From NCBI GenBank assembly GCA_051294375.1, contig CM119264.1, forward strand, positions 4,055,392 through 4,119,391: 64,000 bases of DNA. The letters run 5' to 3'. Source of the DNA: Paraspadella gotoi. Lineage: Eukaryota; Chaetognatha. The stretch's first letter is position 1; each line of letters begins with the position of its first letter. Shown here piece after piece: positions 46,836 to 57,678 of this stretch. The translations under genes were made by a program, and so were the position numbers. The notes under the pieces were generated by a model that searched no databases, was not told the origin of the DNA, and saw only the letters and a program-made list of their open reading frames with translations.

Positions 46836-46934
46836 AGATATTCTGGCCGCGTTCGCTTTAAGGAGCGGATTTTTGACGCTTCGTCGCGTTGAGCCTTCAC
46901 TCACCCATGACTCATCCCCCGCCCACCTTGCCTC

Positions 46935-46936
<2 letters not shown>

Positions 46937-47025
<89 letters not shown>
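46937..47025. repeat. CT tract
   Basis: About 88 bases of nearly perfect CT repeat. A GTC repeat follows at 47094-47120. Confidence 0.97.
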
Positions 47026-47028
<3 letters not shown>

Positions 47029-47090
47029 CACGCCCTCCTTTCAAGAATCCGGCGAATTATGATTTTCCAGTGACGTGGATTCGAGGATGG

Positions 47091-47121
<31 letters not shown>

Positions 47122-47329
47122 AACCATCATCAATTTTTTGGTTGTTGTTGTTATCCACGTCAAAGAAAATCTTCCTCGTTGTGAGCGCCGATCTGGATCA
47201 GATCAATGACAACATCGCGATTATCATAATCATTATCATTATTATCATCATTGTCATTATTATAGATTTGGCATTGTGCCTTTTAACACATATATCTCGA
47301 TATATTAAAGTCCTCCCCTTTCAGGATTT

Positions 47330-47456
47330 TATCAATAAACCCCCATCGGTTTACGGTCGTCCTCACGCTTTCCGTAGGTGAGGTCACGGGTTGAAATTGA
47401 ACTCAGTACCTTTTGGTCAGTAACGGATTGCTTTACTCAACGAGCCACTGTGTCGA
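47330..47456 (-). mobile_element. tRNA-derived SINE, minus strand
   Basis: Reading the minus strand, GTGGCTCGTTGAGTAAAGC (47431-47449) is an A box. About 27 bases on, GGTACTGAGTTCAATTTC (47393-47410) is a B box. This is the spacing of a tRNA gene and of pol III SINE promoters. A short body follows to about 47330, ending in GGGGGTTTATTGATAAAATCC. The anticodon arm is not a clean tRNA stem. Confidence 0.65.
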
Positions 47457-47717
47457 AATACATCTAAAGAATTACTTCACTAAGAGAATTACTCAAACAA
47501 AGAAGGAGTCTGTTCACTATCACAACCAACGACTGCGTCCATCTCAACCGACCCGTCTCTTCACAACATCACCCGCTCTCACTTATCCCCACCCGCCTCG
47601 TTCTCACCGATTGCCCCACTTCTGCTGCGGACCGAACCTACCCGTTCCTAACTTCGCCTTCCAACTTCGCTGGAGCGTAAACTTTCTTTCTTCCACAAGA
47701 CCGTTTCTTAAGCCCAC

Positions 47718-47721
<4 letters not shown>

Positions 47722-47765
<44 letters not shown>

Positions 47766-47767
47766 CA

Positions 47768-47826
<59 letters not shown>

Positions 47827-47961
47827 ATTTTGCATTGGGCCATGATGCCAAAAAATTTGCTCTGAAATCTGGATTTTATTACATTTTTTTCTTTTTCATT
47901 TTCTTATTATTTTTAGTTTTTTCCCCTTCTTTTTTTGTCCCTGTTTTATCCATCTCTCTCT

Positions 47962-47992
<31 letters not shown>

Positions 47993-48042
47993 CTCTCTTC
48001 TCTCTCTCTTCTCTCTCTTCTCTCTCTCTCTCTCTCTCTCCT
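47722..48042. repeat. Paired CT tracts
   Basis: CT repeats at 47722-47823 and 47952-48042, separated by 128 bases of T-rich DNA. Confidence 0.95.
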
Positions 48043-48578
48043 CTCCCGCTCTCGTCCCATGGAATTATTCCCGATCGTTTTATGAATTTAAAAAAAAAAT
48101 TCCCTCGTTTTTCTAATTAGTAATCCTCTCTTTTTCTCTTATCTTCGTTTTCCTCCCTTCCTTTCCTTTCCTCCGCTTTCCTCCCTTCCTCCCCTACCCA
48201 CTTTTCTTCCATCCCGCAGATGAAAATGCCAAGGTCGATTAAATTCAACCCGGGGAACTTATCTCTTTCCCCTCACCTCGCTTAACCCCTTCCACTTTCC
48301 TATCTCTTACTTTTCTCATTCTCTATCTTTAATTTAGTGACGGACATTTTTTTTTTAATTTTTAAGATTTAAAAACTTAGTGGATGATGAAATAATACTT
48401 TATGTAGTTAACTTTCTGTCCAAGGAGTTATTCAAGTTAATCAAATTAAAATATCTTTAATCTTTTTCACCTTTTTCAATTTTTTTTATATTTTGGAACG
48501 CTCAATGTTTTTAAAATAAATATGTTCACCATCACCAGACGCGATTTCTATAATTTTTACTGGAACAGGTTCGAGCAT

Positions 48579-48609
<31 letters not shown>

Positions 48610-48631
48610 TATCATCATCATCATCATCATT

Positions 48632-48667
<36 letters not shown>

Positions 48668-48668
48668 T
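48579..48668. repeat. ATC trinucleotide repeat
   Basis: About 30 ATC units with two TTATC breaks. 48669-49440 has CpG-rich sequence followed by AAAG-rich DNA, with no gene seen. Confidence 0.97.
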
Positions 48669-49443
48669 TCGTCGTCTTCTCCATCCCAGGTTCGAGTTAT
48701 ATCTTCCCAGGAAACGAGCGCCTCATTCCGCTTTTCTTCTCTCGCTATCTAATTTGCTCGCGGTTGTTCTTCGCTCGCGGTTCTACGTACTTCACTCGCA
48801 GTTCCCGGCTCTCCGCTCTCGACTCTCTCTGCTTCGCGAGGCCTTGAGAATCATTCATATCTCCCGCGGGACTCAGCCTAGACTCCTGCTTATATTACCG
48901 CGCCGAAGATAGAGAGGGAGCGGGGAGAGAGAACAATGGAAAAGAAGGAAAATGTTTTGATGATAAGTAGTAGAGTTAACTATGTAAAGATAAAGTACAT
49001 TTAAACACTAAAGCTAAAGAAGAGAAAAGAAAATAATACTGAGGGGACTCATTTGCATAACGACAAAGAGAGATTAAGATAAAGCAAAGTATTAATGAGA
49101 GTCAGTTTGAAAGTACATGAAAACATTTTCGCAGAAAAAGGGAGATAAAGCACCAAACTGAAAAAAAAATCTGGCAAAGCGAAAAGAAGCAATAACCTAA
49201 TAAAGTGAAAAAAGCAAAGCCAAAAAATAGGAAAGAATTCTAGTCCCCAAAAAAAAACCAAAAAACCAAAAAATGAACTTAATTATAAAGATAAAACTCA
49301 AAGACTGATCTGATAATAGCTAGATATAAAGCAAAAGCAAAGTACTCAACACCAGGAGGAGCCAGGGCTCGTAATCGCAAGGAAGCGTTATGGCTTACGC
49401 GGTTTCGCATAAAGGGAACGAATAACCGGCGCTCGTTACGGCT

Positions 49444-49445
<2 letters not shown>

Positions 49446-49475
<30 letters not shown>

Positions 49476-49507
49476 TCGGCGGCGGCGGCGGCTTCGGCGG
49501 CGGCGGA
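49446..49507. repeat. CGG trinucleotide repeat
   Basis: About 20 CGG units with two interruptions (CTCGG and CTTCGG). 49508-50298 is AT-rich without a gene. Confidence 0.97.
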
Positions 49508-50298
49508 GATGGGAGATTCGATCAAATGTTGGCGCAGATGAGATGAGAGGAAAGGAGTTTGGATTTGATGAAGAGAAATTACTTTGTCGCTTGGGTCATC
49601 TCCTTTGTGATGTAAAAGGAAAGGGGGAAATTTAAAAATGTGATGCAAAAAATGGAGAAAATCTAATTTGAAATGATCACCTTTTCATTTATTTTTTCGT
49701 CATAACATACTTTTTTTTTCACTTCTTTTTTTTTATATTAAAATGAATTATTTTTTTCTATTTCTTTTTTTTAAGTGAATATGCATATATAAGTTTTTAG
49801 TATTTTTTTTTATTTCCATTTTTCATATTAAAATAATTCTTTTTTATTTCAAATTTTAAAACTTTTTTTCTTTTTTGAAAGTTGCATATGTAGTAAAGGA
49901 TGAAATTTTAACTTGGAAAAAAAAATTGACTGATGAATTGTTGTGTTCCTGATAAATAATCATCAAATTCCATGAAGTATTTAAAGATGAGGGAACAAGT
50001 TTTTATTCTTCTGAGGTCTTTAGATAATAAAACTTCGTAATTCTAATCATTAGATAATTTTCGATCACTTTTCCTTCCCTATGAATATCTCAACATACAA
50101 TAAGAATTAATAATTTTAAAACTTTGTTTATTTCTTTAAACAAAAAATGTCAGCAATTCGAATACAACAAATTGGAGTACAAAAAATAATATGAAATTAA
50201 CTTGAGAGCGACATTATTAGTTCCAATATATAAAATAGTCAATGGAAATTTTGTACTTGTTTAAGAAATAGATTCATTAATGAAAGAGAGAGAGAGTC

Positions 50299-50304
50299 TT
50301 TATT
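50299..50304 (-). terminator. AATAAA overlapping the stop codon
   Basis: On the minus strand the last codons read GTG GAA TAA, followed by A, so the TAA stop lies inside a perfect AATAAA polyadenylation signal. A pyrimidine-rich CT stretch follows at once (50298-50281). The 3' UTR would then be only some 15-30 bases. Confidence 0.6.
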
Positions 50305-51868
50305 CCACAAATGGAAACAATTGATAAGCCCCGTATACCCCGACGGGCCACTTGATAGCCTTCACGGTCACGACTGACCCCTCCGGTCCCATGGGGGCGT
50401 CTCTGAGTCCGATCTTGATCGTTCCGTCTGCGTCTCTGTAGGCGACCCTGCACGTACGAGGACATTGTTGAGAAGAGCATCGAATCTGCATATCGACGAG
50501 GTTGCTGACGGTCGCCGAAGGTTGAGCTTGATTAACGGACAAGGCAGGCCCTGCTTGATTAACGGGGATGCCAGGCATAGCTTGAGCTTGGTTAACAGGC
50601 AACACAGAGAAGGCGGGCGCTGCTTGATTAACGGCCGCGATGGCGATGGCTGGCATAGCTTGAGCTTGGTTAACGGGCCTCAGGGAGAAAGGCTGGAGCT
50701 GCTTGCATAACGCCGCGATGGCGATGGCTGGCATAGCTTGAGCTTGGTTAACGGGCCTCAGGGAGAAAGGCAGGCGCTGCTTGGCCTGAAGCGGCGAGCG
50801 TGACGGGCGATGGCAGGCCCCGCTTGGTGAACGGGCGTGACGGCGATGGCAGGCCCAGCTTGGTTAACGGACCTCAAACACTGAAGGCAGGCCCTGGGCT
50901 TGGTGAACGGCCGTGACGGCGATGGCAGGCCCCGCTTGGTTAACGGGCATCACATTGAAGGCAGGCCCTGCTTGGTGAACGGCCGTGACGGCGATGGCAG
51001 GCCCCGCTTGATTAACAGGCCTAACGTTGATGGCAGGCTCAGCTTGTCTCACGGGCCTAACGGTGGCGACAGGCCTGACGGGAAGTTCAGGCTTGGCTGT
51101 CTGGACGCGCTTGACAGGCATGGCGGGATCTTGGGACTTGGCGGCGTGGACGCACTCGAGAGGCAAGGTGGGCAGTTCGGATTTGCCGGTGTGGAAGCTG
51201 GGACCAGGGGTTGTGTCGAAGCTCGACACGTTGAATAAGTTAAGTCTTGGGGGCTTCGCCAGGCCAGCGGTACTGAAGCGCCTGGCTCGGCCGGCAAGCC
51301 TAGGAGGCCTGACTGGGCTAGAGGAGCTTTCGGAGCTGGATGACCTGTCACGCCAAGCCTGCCTGATTGGCAAAACGGGGCTGGCGGAGGCGGAGGAGCT
51401 TGATCTTGATCTGGCGGGGCTGATGGGCCGGAATCGACGGGCTCGGCGGGTTCGGCATGGCGTGGAGGCGGACGGAATAGAGAGGGCGAATGTGACGAAG
51501 GAAGAGGGTGGATCGTGCAAAGCGGGCAAAGCGGGCAAAGCGGGCGGAGCGGGCTGAGCGGGCTGAGCGGGCTGAGCAGGCGGAGCGGGCTGAGCAGGCT
51601 GAGCGGGCGCAGCGGGCAGAGTGGGCGGCGCGGGCGAAGTGGGCGGAGTGGGCGGCGCGGGAGGAGCGGGCGGAGCGTGCAAGGCCGGCTCAGAGGGCAA
51701 GGCCGGCGCCGAGGGCATGTCCGGAGCCGTGGGCAAGGCCGCGGCCGTGGGCAAGGCCGGCGCCGTGGGCAAGGCCGGCGCCGAGGGCAAGGCAGAGCCC
51801 ATGGCGGGCCAGGCTTGGCCCGGAACGAAGGCAGACGCCATCGGGTTGAGATTCGAGCGAAATTCCAT
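50300..51868 (-). CDS. Pro/Ala-rich tandem-repeat protein, frame broken in repeats
   Basis: Reading from 51868, 334 codons end at TAA 50866-50864. The same frame reopens and reads 144 codons from 50734 to TAA 50302-50300, so the locus spans 523 codons. Residues 23-118 are Pro/Ala-rich, 137-200 Ser/Arg-rich, and from about 262 tandem units like PVNQAGPAIAVTAVHQ begin. The last 70 residues are not repetitive and hold CSSQQCPRTC. Between the two segments the repeat (VNQAGPAIAVTPVHQ) continues in another frame at 50868-50806, so two compensating indels explain the break: assembly errors or recent decay. The first ATG has A at -3 and G at +4. No signal peptide or known domain; a structural or matrix role is only a guess. 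Confidence 0.7.
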
Positions 51869-51891
51869 CTTTGTTTTAATTTGGAAACGAG

Positions 51892-51898
51892 ATTTATA
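51892..51898 (-). promoter_or_regulatory. TATA box 30 nt before the first ATG
   Basis: CTTTATAAATC on the minus strand contains TATAAAT at 51898-51892. Pol II starts about 30 bases after the first T, which falls on or next to the ATG at 51868. Either the 5' UTR is almost absent or translation starts at the next in-frame Met (codon 10, ATG at 51841). The motif is nearly palindromic and could also serve the opposite direction. Confidence 0.5.
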
Positions 51899-52187
51899 AA
51901 GTTTTTGAGAGATTTAGATAAATTGTTTAAATTGGTTGGTATTCTTGGTATTGTTAATTGTTTAAAATCAGGATTTTCGAAAGATTCGTGGAAGAGATTG
52001 AGATGGAGAAAGTTTTAGAGAGAGCGGGTGCGACGATCGTGAGAGCGAGACAGATCTTTGAGAAAGTTTTCGAGAAAATGAGCGACGATAGCGAGAGCGA
52101 GAGAAATAATATTTTTTTTTGTCATCGAGTGTCACCCTTCGGAAGATCGTTCCTTTTTATAGAGGGTCGATGGCCGGGCGAGGAAGG

Positions 52188-52293
<106 letters not shown>

Positions 52294-52618
52294 GCGATGA
52301 AGCCCCGGAAGACAGGTGTCGACCACGACGATGACGACGATTAAAGCTACGATGACGACGACGACGATGATGACGACGAAGATTGCCACCGATGATGAAG
52401 TCGACGACGAAAGTGAACACGTTATATTAATATTTATAATCATATAAAAATATCCTAATAAAGCTAAGAGGAATGATTTAGTTATCATACATATGATGCA
52501 CTATGAAAGTCGCAAAATTACTTGTTTCGCTATCTTTATTTTTTTTAGATTTAAAAATAAAAATATGATATAGTTTAAAGAGTCTTAAGTGAATGTAATT
52601 ATCTTGAACGATGGATGG

Positions 52619-53084
52619 AGGCCTTATCTCACCATAATCATTTTAAAGTCGGGGAAAATGGATTATTTAATAAGTCGACCATTTTTTTTAATTGGTTGTA
52701 CCAATTTGATGAGGCCAAAAATTTAAAACTTACGATCTATTGTAAAAAAAAACCAAACTAAAACTTAGACCTACGTACAAATATTTAAAATTTTTAATCA
52801 AAATATTAATCTTTATACCTGGAACCTGGAACCTAAATCATGAAACGTAAAATCTAACTCTTAGTTTCCTTGTAAGTTATTAAATCCGAATCTTGAAATT
52901 AAAATCAAACTTTAATCTTATGAAATTGGTACAAGCAATAAAAAAATTATCCATTCATTTAATAAACAAGCTATCTTGCCCCTGACTTATGAAATTGGTA
53001 CAACCAATATAAAAATTATCCATTCATTTAATAAATAAGCTATCTTGCCCCTGACTTTGGACAGGCTTTGGTGGTTTTAGGCCT
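52619..53084. mobile_element. Foldback/MITE-like element with long imperfect TIRs
   Basis: The left arm (52619-52709) and the reverse complement of the right arm (52990-53084) align from an outer AGGCCT through AAAGTC and TTATTTA to an inner ATTGGTTGTACCAATTT. The inner 17 bases are identical; the rest is by eye about 65 percent. The right arm is a tandem duplication: 52921-52989 and 52990-53058 repeat with a 69-bp period. No target-site duplication or coding frame was found. Confidence 0.6.
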
Positions 53085-53397
53085 ATTTAGGTTATTTCTA
53101 AAAATTCATATTTAATGGAAAAAATTACTTGACCTGTTGAACACCTGGAACAGCTGGCTGAGTTAAAATGTGGCTTTGGAAAAAAACAAAGACACAACTA
53201 ACAAAGAAAAAAAGTGAACAAAAAAGAAAAGACAAGAAAAGAAAAGAAAAGAAAAGAAAAGAAACGGGGCTTCATCGAATGCGACCTCTTAACCCCGACT
53301 TTTCCCTTCATCAAAATCTCTCATCGGAATTTGAAAACGAAAACAAAGAGATAATTGACTCTGGATCATTCGATGGGCTGCTATGAGGAATTTGACC

Positions 53398-53428
<31 letters not shown>

Positions 53429-53649
53429 TAGATATATAGAAAGGTTGTACATGGACCTAGGTACCCTTTGCAAGAAGGTCCTATAAGGTAACGATGGGTC
53501 CGTTCATTCATTGATATCCGTTTTCTAATACAGAGAGAAACTACACACAAAAAATGTGTATCTACTAAAATATTAGTATTCAGAAAAAGGAAATAAAAAA
53601 ATAGAAACTACACAAATACTTGATTCTCAAATAATTTCTAATGGCGTGC

Positions 53650-53657
53650 GACGCAAC
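53650..53657. repeat. Target-site duplication GACGCAAC, left copy
   Basis: The identical 8 bases lie immediately after the element at 54349-54356. An 8-bp duplication is diagnostic of hAT insertions. Confidence 0.85.
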
Positions 53658-54348
53658 TAGGGTTACGATAACCGTTAACAGTTAACGGTTATTAACGATT
53701 AAAAATAATTTTAACCTAACCGTTAATATATTTATTTTAACGGTTAAATTCGGTTAATTTTTAAATATGATTTTTTTTATTTTTTGGTATAAAATCTTTG
53801 ATTTTTTAAAAGAAAAGTAATTTTTTCTTGTCCTCTCTTATTCTCCTTATGGCTTATGAAAAAATAAAAACAAAAAACAAGCGTTCAAGAAACTAACATC
53901 AAGAAAAATAATGAAGAGATATAACGAAAGAAAAAGAGAAAGAGAGAGAAAGAAAAGACAAAACATAGAATTAGAATTACATTGTGGTTTTTCTTTCTTT
54001 GTCCTTTTATATATTTTTATTATGCTATGAGGTAAAAGAAAAAGTTTTGTAAGTAAGATTTATCACGATGCATTATCTGATTAGCTAAATTATCATAGGT
54101 AGATTCAAAATAGTTTGCTCAAATCAATTTTTAATTTACTAACTAAAATATGTACCTATCTATCTGAAATAGAAGATAAAAAAGATTCAGGAGCAAGAGT
54201 TAAAGATAAAATACCATTAAATACTTTAGTTTGATTTAAATAATAATATTTTAAATTTAAAGTAAAATTATAAAATCAACCGATTTTAAAATATTAGTTT
54301 TAACGGTTAAGCTAAATTTTTCTAAAATTAACGGTTATCGGAACCCTA
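53658..54348. mobile_element. Non-autonomous hAT MITE, 691 bp
   Basis: The two ends are inverted copies of a 21-bp sequence starting TAGGGTT, then GATAACCGTTAA, with one mismatch at position 8. Perfect 8-bp GACGCAAC duplications flank it. A TIR of the YARNG type plus an 8-bp TSD defines the hAT superfamily. Further AACCGTTAA/TTAACGG words crowd both ends, as subterminal transposase sites do. The AT-rich interior has no transposase frame, so it must have been mobilised in trans. Confidence 0.9.
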
Positions 54349-54356
54349 GACGCAAC
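54349..54356. repeat. Target-site duplication GACGCAAC, right copy
   Basis: Matches 53650-53657 exactly. Confidence 0.85.
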
Positions 54357-54706
54357 AATGATTCATCTTAAATTAACACATAAGGCATTCTCTAATATCA
54401 ATATTGTCTTCTCGTAAAATTGAGTCTAGAATAGATTGATGTTGATGTGGGTACCTTTCCCTTATTTTTGCAATATATTCTCCGAAAACTTCTGTGTGCT
54501 TCTTTGAGCGTTCTTTCAAGGTAGCTGATAACATATCCCGTCCTTATCGCCATCAAGTACTGCAGAGAGATGAGAGAGAGTGAGAGAGAGATGAGAGGAT
54601 GATGAGAGTAGATTGAGAGACTGACGAGAGATGAGAGACGATGAGAAAGAGAGAGAAGAGAAAAAAATGAAGAAATTGACTGTCTCGAGATCAGATCGAT
54701 GAATTT

Positions 54707-54743
<37 letters not shown>

Positions 54744-55006
54744 CCACAACAATTACAAGGAAGACGACATTCATCGAAGATGTCGCGTGACTAGAGATCT
54801 TCACGTGATTCCGTGAAACAATTAAATTCGTATTTTCCGAAAAGAAATCGAAAGAACAAAAAGTGAAAGAAAAAAAAATAGAGAAAACAAAAGCGGAGTT
54901 GGCCTCCGAAAGCCTTTGTGTCCCATTTTTACCCTCTTGACCTGAACGGGGTCAGGGCGCTGCCTATTTGACCGGGCCCTTTCTCTGTTAATTCTCTCAC
55001 ATGGAA
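54357..55006. other. No gene seen; GA/GATGAGA repeats
   Basis: AGAGATGAGA words at 54560-54660 and a GA repeat at 54712-54740. A short GC-rich stretch at 54935-54990 contains CAGGGCGCTGCC. No coding sequence is recognised. Confidence 0.5.
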
Positions 55007-55193
55007 ACCGAAAAAGTAAGGAAGCTGGTTGAATCGATCTTAATTGTAAATATATAATGTAAAAATAAAACTATATTATTAAATTATAACAAAACTGATA
55101 CCGAAAAAAGTAAGGAAGCTTGTTGAATCGATCTTAATTTAATTATTTAATATAAAAAAGAAAATTATATTGTTAAATTATAAAAAACTGATA
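55007..55193. repeat. 93-bp tandem duplication
   Basis: ACCGAAAAAGTAAGGAAGC starts at 55007 and a near-identical copy starts at 55100. Both continue through TTGAATCGATCTTAATT and an AT-rich run to ACTGATACC. The second copy has several substitutions and small indels. Confidence 0.9.
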
Positions 55194-55308
55194 CCCGAAT
55201 TGAATTTTGTTGGATAAACCAGAAATCTATCGGAGGAGAAAAAAAAATACTGAATGCAGATAAATAAATCGTTGAATGTTTATCGTCCATTTGCGTAACT
55301 TTAAAACT

Positions 55309-55381
55309 CTCTCTCTCTCTNNNNNNNNNNNNNNNNNNNNNNNNNNNNNNNNNNNNNNNNNNNNNNNNNNNNNNNNNNNNN

Positions 55382-55423
<42 letters not shown>

Positions 55424-55445
55424 GAGAGAGAGAGAGAGAGAGAGA
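55309..55445. repeat. CT repeat, gap, GA repeat (inverted arrangement)
   Basis: A CT run (55309-55320) enters a 61-base N run (55321-55381), and a GA run (55382-55445) leaves it. CT and GA are complementary, so the two sides could pair as one long hairpin around the gap. Confidence 0.9.
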
Positions 55446-56539
55446 TTGATTGATTTATATATGCTCAAAATGTGAAAATTTAACACAGTAAATGCAATTG
55501 TTAATGAGCTGTACATATTATGTATGTACACATTTTAAAGAAATGTAAATAAATTAACACGAAAAATCTCTCTCTCTCTCAATTTGATTAATGGACTAAG
55601 CTGTGAAGAGATGAAAGTTCTTTTCTCCATTTTTTTTCTTCGGTGACGAAATGAAATGTCTTCGATCAGATGTGATCTAATTTTGTCCCCAATTGACTTT
55701 GTCGTTGTGTCAAAAAAGGGAGTTAATTTCACTTAAATTGTCTTAATATGTCTTAATATGAGGTTTGCTCGGTCACGTATCGCTTGATGTCCAAGTTATG
55801 GTTAACTCAGGGCAAAAAGTTGTATTTTTAAATTTGAACTTTTTCCATTCATTGTCTTTTATAACTTTGAGAGAAAATATTTTTTTCCTGGCTTACTCTC
55901 TTCTGTGTATCAATTTTGACTTCTGTTTAACTTTTTACCTTCTGTTTATTCTTATTTCGGCGCGTTAGTTCAAAAATACCTTATCATGTATGCTATGTTA
56001 CATTTCATGCGGCTTTCTTCAGTATGCCATATCCCATTTCTAAGTTGAATTTTTCCTAAACTTTCCCACTTCTCATCTCCATTTTTCACTGCAAATTCTC
56101 ACTTCTCACTCTTCACTTCTCAGCTCCATCTTTTTGTTTCCTGTCAGTTTTCTCATAAATAAGTCAGGAGTTCTTGAGATGAATTTTTATTTCGTCGTCC
56201 GGGGAAAAAAAGCTCTCCCTCTCTCTTTCTCCTTCTTTTTCTCTCTTTCTTTCTTTCTTTCTTTCTTTCTATTTCNNNNNNNNNNNNNNNNNNNNNNNNN
56301 CTCGCCAAGTTTGGTTGAGGACAGCCTTATAATTTTTCAAATGGCGTCATCATACTCTGTTTCTTTCTCTCATAATGTCTTTTTTTTCAGCACCATCCAA
56401 TTGTCAGCAGCAATATTGCTCTCTGACATCTGACTTTGTCTCGCACTCGTTGTGATGTTTGAGTTTGTAATATTCTTAGTTCTCCCACAAGTAATACGTT
56501 TGCTTCCAGCCGGCTGAAATAAGGTCGGAAATGTTTTAG
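55446..56539. other. AT-rich DNA with a 25-N gap
   Basis: A CTTT repeat at 56245-56270 runs up to a 25-base placeholder gap (56276-56300). No gene is supported. Confidence 0.5.
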
Positions 56540-57382
56540 TTTTTGAATCTATACTATTATCCAGGTGTCTACCTTTGCTTGAATCTGATCGTTGTATAGA
56601 GACGTTTTATTGTCGAGCTTCGATAAAGCCGTGTCTATTTCTATTCTTCCCTGCTAAAGTTCTCTGAAGGTTGTCCAAATTTTTGTCAATTCATTTGTTC
56701 ATCTATTCGCTTGTTTCAGAGACTCAAACCTTGGCCTATTCGTCCGTTCTATATGACTTCCTGATTACCATTCGAGTTTCCGTCTATTTTTGTTGATCTT
56801 TCATCAATTTGTATCATTGATGCTGTTGAGAGAATGCACTTGTTTGAATTCGTCATCGAGTTTCGTGGTCAGATTTGATATCGCGAATCGACCTCGTTAT
56901 TTCCATCTTGACCACTTCCGTCCAAGTGACCAAGTCCTTATCAATCTCGACGGTTTCATTGTCGACTTTTCTACTCAGTTTCGGCAAGATTCATCCATAG
57001 CGTCCGTTTTGTTCAATAGCTCCTGTCGGGTCATCGCGATGGTCTGATCCAAGTTGTTCGTCTCTTTGATCACGTCTCATTGATCTGCGCGATGATTCAT
57101 CCAACTCTTTGCTCTCGTGGATACGAGTGTCTTCAACTGCTCAATCTCCTGTTGAATTTCCTCGGTTTCGTTGTCGACATTTTGAATTTTACAGTTCATA
57201 TCGATCGATTCCGTCTCGATCTTGATTTCTGGCTCAAGTTTCGTGTGGTGTCGATTTCGTCCTTTGTTCGTCAATTGTAGACTCAAATGTTGATTTTTCT
57301 CGTAATTTGTCTTTGACTTTCTCAAGTCGGCCAGCAGTTGGTTTATGACGTTCCGTACGTCGATCTTTATTTCTTCTCTCAT
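56540..57382 (-). pseudogene. Broken coiled-coil open frame
   Basis: Minus-strand translation gives heptad-rich, charged helix from an ATG at 57382 for 101 codons to TGA at 57077. It continues in the same frame past that stop (DVIKETNNLDQTIAMTRQE) and then, with frame changes, to about 56540. Two segments share VDNETxEI some 230 bases apart, so the coiled coil is internally repetitive. Candidates include the ORF1 of a non-LTR element or a cytoskeletal-type retrogene. No RT or zinc knuckle is seen nearby, and no family can be named. Confidence 0.45.
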
Positions 57383-57499
57383 TCTTTATTTCGATTGGAG
57401 ATTTTGTGGCCTTTAAAGTCTCCGTCCGCAGTCCCCGTGGAGCTTGCCCACCCCCCTCGCTGAAATAGAAACAAGTTTGAGCAATATAATGCCCGACAG

Positions 57500-57580
57500 A
57501 TTCAGGCGGGCGGACCGACGGACCGACAAATTGAATTATAGAGTTGCGATCTGCTCATAAGCAGATGCGACTAAAAAATG
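57500..57580 (+). mobile_element. Hairpin-tailed element, copy 3
   Basis: GGACCGACGGACCGAC (57511-57526) is followed by TTATAG. The hairpin AGTTGC-ATCTGCT / AGCAGAT-GCGACT at 57542-57572 has a 4-base loop and one unpaired base, and an A run follows. It is the best-preserved of the three copies. Confidence 0.65.
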
Positions 57581-57678
57581 GTTATCCCATTACATTCTTC
57601 GGACTTTATTACACTAGAAAAATTATGAACGAAATTGATATCTAATATTTGTTATCTTTAAACGCTCTTAATTATTCC

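Noticed and set aside
51508-52018. Plus-strand Gly/Arg/Glu/Ala-rich frames opposite the repeat-protein gene
   Set aside because: They are shadows of the minus-strand Pro/Ala-rich coding region.
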